Shown here piece after piece: positions 5,746-8,905 of a stretch of 8,905 nt of DNA (its first letter is position 1; every line of letters starts with the position of its first letter). Origin of the DNA: Chitinophagaceae bacterium (GTDB lineage Bacteria; Bacteroidota; Bacteroidia; Chitinophagales; Chitinophagaceae). Location of the stretch: positions 7,699 to 16,603 of the forward strand of contig DMPB01000062.1 in NCBI GenBank assembly GCA_003456175.1, written 5' to 3'. Both the position numbers and the translations under genes were made by a program. A model generated the notes under the pieces. The model made no database searches, was not told the DNA's origin, and saw only the letters and a list, made by a program, of their open reading frames with translations.

Positions 5746-7287
5746 CTATTGCCATGCTGGGTGTTGTACTAACTTTGAGTTAACGTTTAACTCGTCTAAT
5801 GGTATTGGGAATACTTCTGCCTTACCTGGCAAGTATATTACTGCGTAGTTAGCAACGTTATCTAAACGAGCTGTATTGAATGCATTTTGAACTTGTCCCC
5901 AACGCTTTAAATCAAAATAACGCAAACCTTCGAAAGCAAGTTCTACTCGTCTTTCTTTACGAAGCACATCACGCAGTGCTGCCTGACTTAAACTTGCACC
6001 TTCTACAGATTGTACTGTAGGCATGCTAACTCTTGAACGTACCTGGTTGATCAAGTTGTATACCTCTGGCGTTAATTGGCCCAACTCTATCAATGCTTCT
6101 GCACGCATTAATAAAATATCAGCATAACGAATCACAATAAAATCTTGCCCACCAGGATTAAACGCTTGGATACCAGTTCCAGAAACAGAAGATGTTCTGG
6201 CATACTTTCTTAAACCAAAAGTAGTAGGTGTATTTCCTGTGAAAGCACGATTTAAATCTGTAAGAAAAATATCATTTCTAAAAAATACTGAAGCAGCTAA
6301 GCGTGGGTCGCGGTTGGCTTTAGGATTATTAGCATTGTACAATGGTGAAGTTGTAATCGGACGACCATCGGTACAATTGTATTCTCTCACCATATTGGGC
6401 ATTGGGTTCTGATCAATTTTAGGAGCACCTAAAAATGTTGCAGAAAATGTTTCGCCATTATTCGATACATCTTGATTGAACCTTACGGAAAATACAATTT
6501 CGCGTGACAATTCACCTTGTTCCGTGAACAACTGAGCATAAGAAGGATTCAAAGAATAACCTAGTGAAAGTAAGCTTGAAGTTGCATCTAATGCGCCCTG
6601 ATAATTTTTGTTATACATGTGGAAGCGTGCCAGCAAACCAAGCGCTGCACCTCTTGTAGCATAACCATATTGAGTAGATGGATAACTCACAGGTAACAAT
6701 GCAGCGGCATCATTCAAATCTTTAATGATTTGTACACTTACTTCTTGATACGTATTCTTAGGTACGTAAGCATCTTCTAACGCTTGTACTTTGGTGATTA
6801 GTGGAACATCTTCAAAATATACCGCAAGGTTAAAATAAAAGAGTGCTCTTAAGAATAACGCCTGACCTAAGTAACCATTCTTTTTATCTTGACCAATAGC
6901 ACTTACTGGCATTTTTTCGATATTGGCAATTGCTGTGTTAGCCCTACCAATACCTCTGTAAGAAGCAGACCATAGCGTTCTAAACATGGCATGTGTAGGA
7001 TCAATAATGCCAATCATAAAATTACCCGGGCCTTCCCACTTGTAATTGTTATGTAAGTTATCGCCTAAGCAATCGTACATAGGTAGGCCAGCAGTTGCAT
7101 TTAGATTGCCACTGTACAAAGCTCTATCTTGCAGTGCATCGTATACACCATTAATACCTAATTGAACATCTTGCTCAGTTTGCCAGAAATTGGCATCGGC
7201 TATTTGCGTAAGCGAATCTTTTTCTAAGAACTCCTTCGAACAACCAATGAAGGAAATACCCATGAATAATATAAATATTTTTTTCAT
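5746..7287 (-). CDS. SusD/RagB family glycan-binding outer-membrane lipoprotein
   Basis: Surface lipoprotein that forms the lid of a SusC transporter and helps capture a glycan (or other nutrient) outside the cell. The signal peptide MKKIFILFMGISFIG is followed by Cys16 and then Ser-Lys-Glu, a lipobox with the charged residues typical of Bacteroidota surface export. The 513-residue length is normal. The N-terminal helical repeat domain (about 25-240) includes NFWQTEQDVQLGINGVYDAL and the GQALFLRALFYFNLAVYFEDVP region (141-162). Near the C terminus are the family stretches IRYADILLMRAEALIELG (386-403), NQVRSRVSMP (414-423), LRKERRVELAFEGLRYFDLKRWG (442-464) and FPIPLDELNVN (493-503). It starts 5 bases after the SusC stop, so the two are one operon, and a terminator follows it. 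The ligand cannot be read from sequence; galactose-containing material is only a contextual guess. Confidence 0.95.
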   Translation of the reverse strand: MKKIFILFMGISFIGCSKEFLEKDSLTQIADANFWQTEQDVQLGINGVYDALQDRALYSGNLNATAGLPMYDCLGDNLHNNYKWEGPGNFMIGIIDPTHAMFRTLWSASYRGIGRANTAIANIEKMPVSAIGQDKKNGYLGQALFLRALFYFNLAVYFEDVPLITKVQALEDAYVPKNTYQEVSVQIIKDLNDAAALLPVSYPSTQYGYATRGAALGLLARFHMYNKNYQGALDATSSLLSLGYSLNPSYAQLFTEQGELSREIVFSVRFNQDVSNNGETFSATFLGAPKIDQNPMPNMVREYNCTDGRPITTSPLYNANNPKANRDPRLAASVFFRNDIFLTDLNRAFTGNTPTTFGLRKYARTSSVSGTGIQAFNPGGQDFIVIRYADILLMRAEALIELGQLTPEVYNLINQVRSRVSMPTVQSVEGASLSQAALRDVLRKERRVELAFEGLRYFDLKRWGQVQNAFNTARLDNVANYAVIYLPGKAEVFPIPLDELNVNSKLVQHPAWQ

Positions 7288-7292
7288 GCTAA

Positions 7293-8905
7293 TTAGAATT
7301 TAACATTTAAACCAAAAGTGTACACTTTATATAGCGGAACATTCTGATCGGTACCTCTGCCTCTTGCTCTTTCAGGATCAAAGTTCTCCAACTTCGTGAA
7401 GGTTAATAGGTTTTGTCCACTTGCGTAAATACGAAGCTTTGTGAGACTAAAACGCTTGATTATAGATGTTGGTAATGAATAACCTAACTCAAGGTTTCTA
7501 AGTCGCAAATAAGAAGCATCCTGAATATAGAAAGATGAAATTTCAGCATTGCTGTAACCACCTAATCGTGGAAGTGTAGCAGATGGGTTGGTTGGTGTCC
7601 AACGATTGATCCAATACGATAGTACGTTGTTTCTATCACCTTCGAAAGGTAGCTGCCCATTATCGTAAAGAATACGATCAACATTACCGATGCCCTCAAA
7701 TAAAATGCTTACATCAAAACCCTTGTAGTTAAGATTAGTATTAAAGTTGTAAATCCAAGATGGATAAGGATTACCAATAACAGTTCTATCAAACGCATTA
7801 ATTAATCCATCTGGCTTACCATTAGGACCTGATAAATCGGCGTACTTAATATCGCCTGGTTTTGTTAATGCGGGGTTGTTGAATTGTTGTGGCGAGTTGG
7901 TAACTTCGTCGGCTGTTTGAAAAATACCAATGGCCTGATAACCATAATAAGCTCTGAATGGCAAGCCTAAACGTACGATAGAGAAACCATCAATCGACTC
8001 TAAACCTCTATCGCCGAGACTAGTAACTTTATTATCAGCAAACTTACTTACACTACCACCAACACTATAGTTAACATCTTTGAAATTACCTCTGTAGTTA
8101 ACTACTACTTCTACACCCTTATTAATCATACTAGCAGCATTAATTGCAGAAAGGTTAGTAACACCAATAGATGATGGAATAGGGAATCGGCTGTATAACA
8201 AATCATAACTGCTACGCTCAAAATAATCGGCAGTAACACTAAGCTTATTGTTAAAGAAAGTAGCATCTACACCAATATCGTATTGCTCAATGGTTTCCCA
8301 TTTTACATTCGGATTTGCTAATGTGGTAATTGCTACAGCACTAACAATATTATTTCCTAAGAAGTAGTCTAAACCTCCATTGTAAGTTTGAGCATATAAG
8401 TAGTCGGCAATATTATCGTTACCAGTAATACCCCAGCTAGCTCTTAACTTCAAATCAGTTAACCAACTGATACGACGCATGAATTTTTCTTGACTAATTC
8501 TCCAACCAGCAGAAAGTGAAGGGAAATTACCATAACGGTTTTTTTGACTAAATCTTGAAGAACCATCTCTACGCATGTTAAGTTCTACCAAATACTTGCC
8601 ATCGTAAGCATAATTAACTCTTGAGAAGAATGATTGTAAGGCAGATTCAGATGCACCACCTCCAACATTTGGTTCAGTAACGCCACCTGCATTAAACTCT
8701 TGCAAACCATCGGTAGGGAAGTTTTTCAAAGAACCACTGAAACCATCGTTACGGTTGTACTGAATAGAATGTCCAAGCAATACAGATAAGTCGTGCTTAC
8801 CATTGAATTTATGGTTATAGCGTAGGATATTCTCGTTGATTAAGCGATAGTTAAACGCTGTACTATTTCTAAGTACATTGAGTGGATTGGCTGCAATTAC
8901 ATTGC
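7293..8905 (-). CDS. SusC/RagA family TonB-dependent transporter, partial (N terminus outside window)
   Basis: C-terminal part, 536 residues, of an outer-membrane beta-barrel that imports oligosaccharides or peptides using TonB energy. The frame stays open to base 8905, with no start in view. An apparent TTG start at 8780 is internal, because upstream codons read ENILRYNHKFNGKHDLSV without interruption. Full-length family members are about 1000 residues, so the signal peptide, carboxypeptidase-like domain and plug are missing here. Recognisable SusC stretches are VNYAYDGKYLVELNMRRDGSSRF, then WRISQEKFM, LKLRASWGITGND, PGDIKYADLSGPNGKPDGLI with DRTVIGNPYPSW, ASYLRLRNLELGYSLP, and the terminal aromatic strand YTFGLNVKF that ends in Phe as outer-membrane barrels do. 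It pairs with the SusD gene 5 bases downstream. No stop or frameshift is seen. Confidence 0.95.
   Translation of the reverse strand, partial: NVIAANPLNVLRNSTAFNYRLINENILRYNHKFNGKHDLSVLLGHSIQYNRNDGFSGSLKNFPTDGLQEFNAGGVTEPNVGGGASESALQSFFSRVNYAYDGKYLVELNMRRDGSSRFSQKNRYGNFPSLSAGWRISQEKFMRRISWLTDLKLRASWGITGNDNIADYLYAQTYNGGLDYFLGNNIVSAVAITTLANPNVKWETIEQYDIGVDATFFNNKLSVTADYFERSSYDLLYSRFPIPSSIGVTNLSAINAASMINKGVEVVVNYRGNFKDVNYSVGGSVSKFADNKVTSLGDRGLESIDGFSIVRLGLPFRAYYGYQAIGIFQTADEVTNSPQQFNNPALTKPGDIKYADLSGPNGKPDGLINAFDRTVIGNPYPSWIYNFNTNLNYKGFDVSILFEGIGNVDRILYDNGQLPFEGDRNNVLSYWINRWTPTNPSATLPRLGGYSNAEISSFYIQDASYLRLRNLELGYSLPTSIIKRFSLTKLRIYASGQNLLTFTKLENFDPERARGRGTDQNVPLYKVYTFGLNVKF

Noticed and set aside
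7293..8780. A 495-residue protein starting at 8780
   Set aside because: The start would be TTG in the middle of SusC; the same frame continues upstream to the window edge with typical barrel sequence.
1..8905. Mobile element, CRISPR array, tRNA or defence system
   Set aside because: No transposase, integrase, spaced direct repeats, cloverleaf or nuclease/effector genes were seen; the coding space is filled by sugar-use genes.

Overview
The window looks like a Bacteroidota chromosome, probably a Chitinophagaceae or Sphingobacteriia-like member. It is AT-rich and carries a SusC/SusD pair. The SusD lipoprotein has a surface-export type start (Cys-Ser-Lys-Glu), the genes lack clear Shine-Dalgarno sequences, and the carbohydrate genes are clustered. 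The genus is inference. Every gene seen lies on the minus strand, so transcription runs from high to low coordinates.

Layout in transcription order: (1) 8905-7293, the C-terminal part of a SusC/RagA TonB-dependent outer-membrane transporter, open at the window edge; (2) 7287-5746, its SusD/RagB lipoprotein partner, ending in a strong intrinsic terminator (5679-5720); (3) a 166-base leader, then galK (5512-4337) and galT (4344-3304), which overlap by 8 bases; (4) a 166-base spacer with several candidate regulatory elements; (5) a sodium/sugar symporter of the SSS/SLC5 family (3137-1485) followed after 15 bases by a 65-residue two-helix membrane protein (1469-1272); (6) 54 bases further on, a lipoprotein formylglycine-generating enzyme (FGE/SUMF1 family, 1217-99) that keeps both catalytic cysteines. 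A palindromic hairpin with a plus-strand T tract at the left edge suggests a convergent gene outside the window.

Reading the genes together: SusC/SusD would import an unidentified glycan fragment across the outer membrane. The SSS symporter would carry a sugar, plausibly galactose, across the inner membrane, and GalK and GalT would feed it into the Leloir pathway as galactose-1-phosphate and then UDP-galactose. galE, galM, a glycoside hydrolase, a sulfatase and a regulator are all absent here. The FGE next to galactose genes raises the possibility of a sulfated galactose-containing substrate, but no sulfatase is visible to confirm it.

The least explained signals are non-coding. A 15-16 base near-palindrome occurs three times (61-76, 3276-3291, and inverted inside galK at 5264-5278). 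Two short motifs are also shared between the galK and symporter leaders, one of them at almost the same distance from the start codon. I see no convincing new defence, mobile or RNA system. The window is mostly an ordinary sugar-utilisation locus with some possible undescribed regulation.
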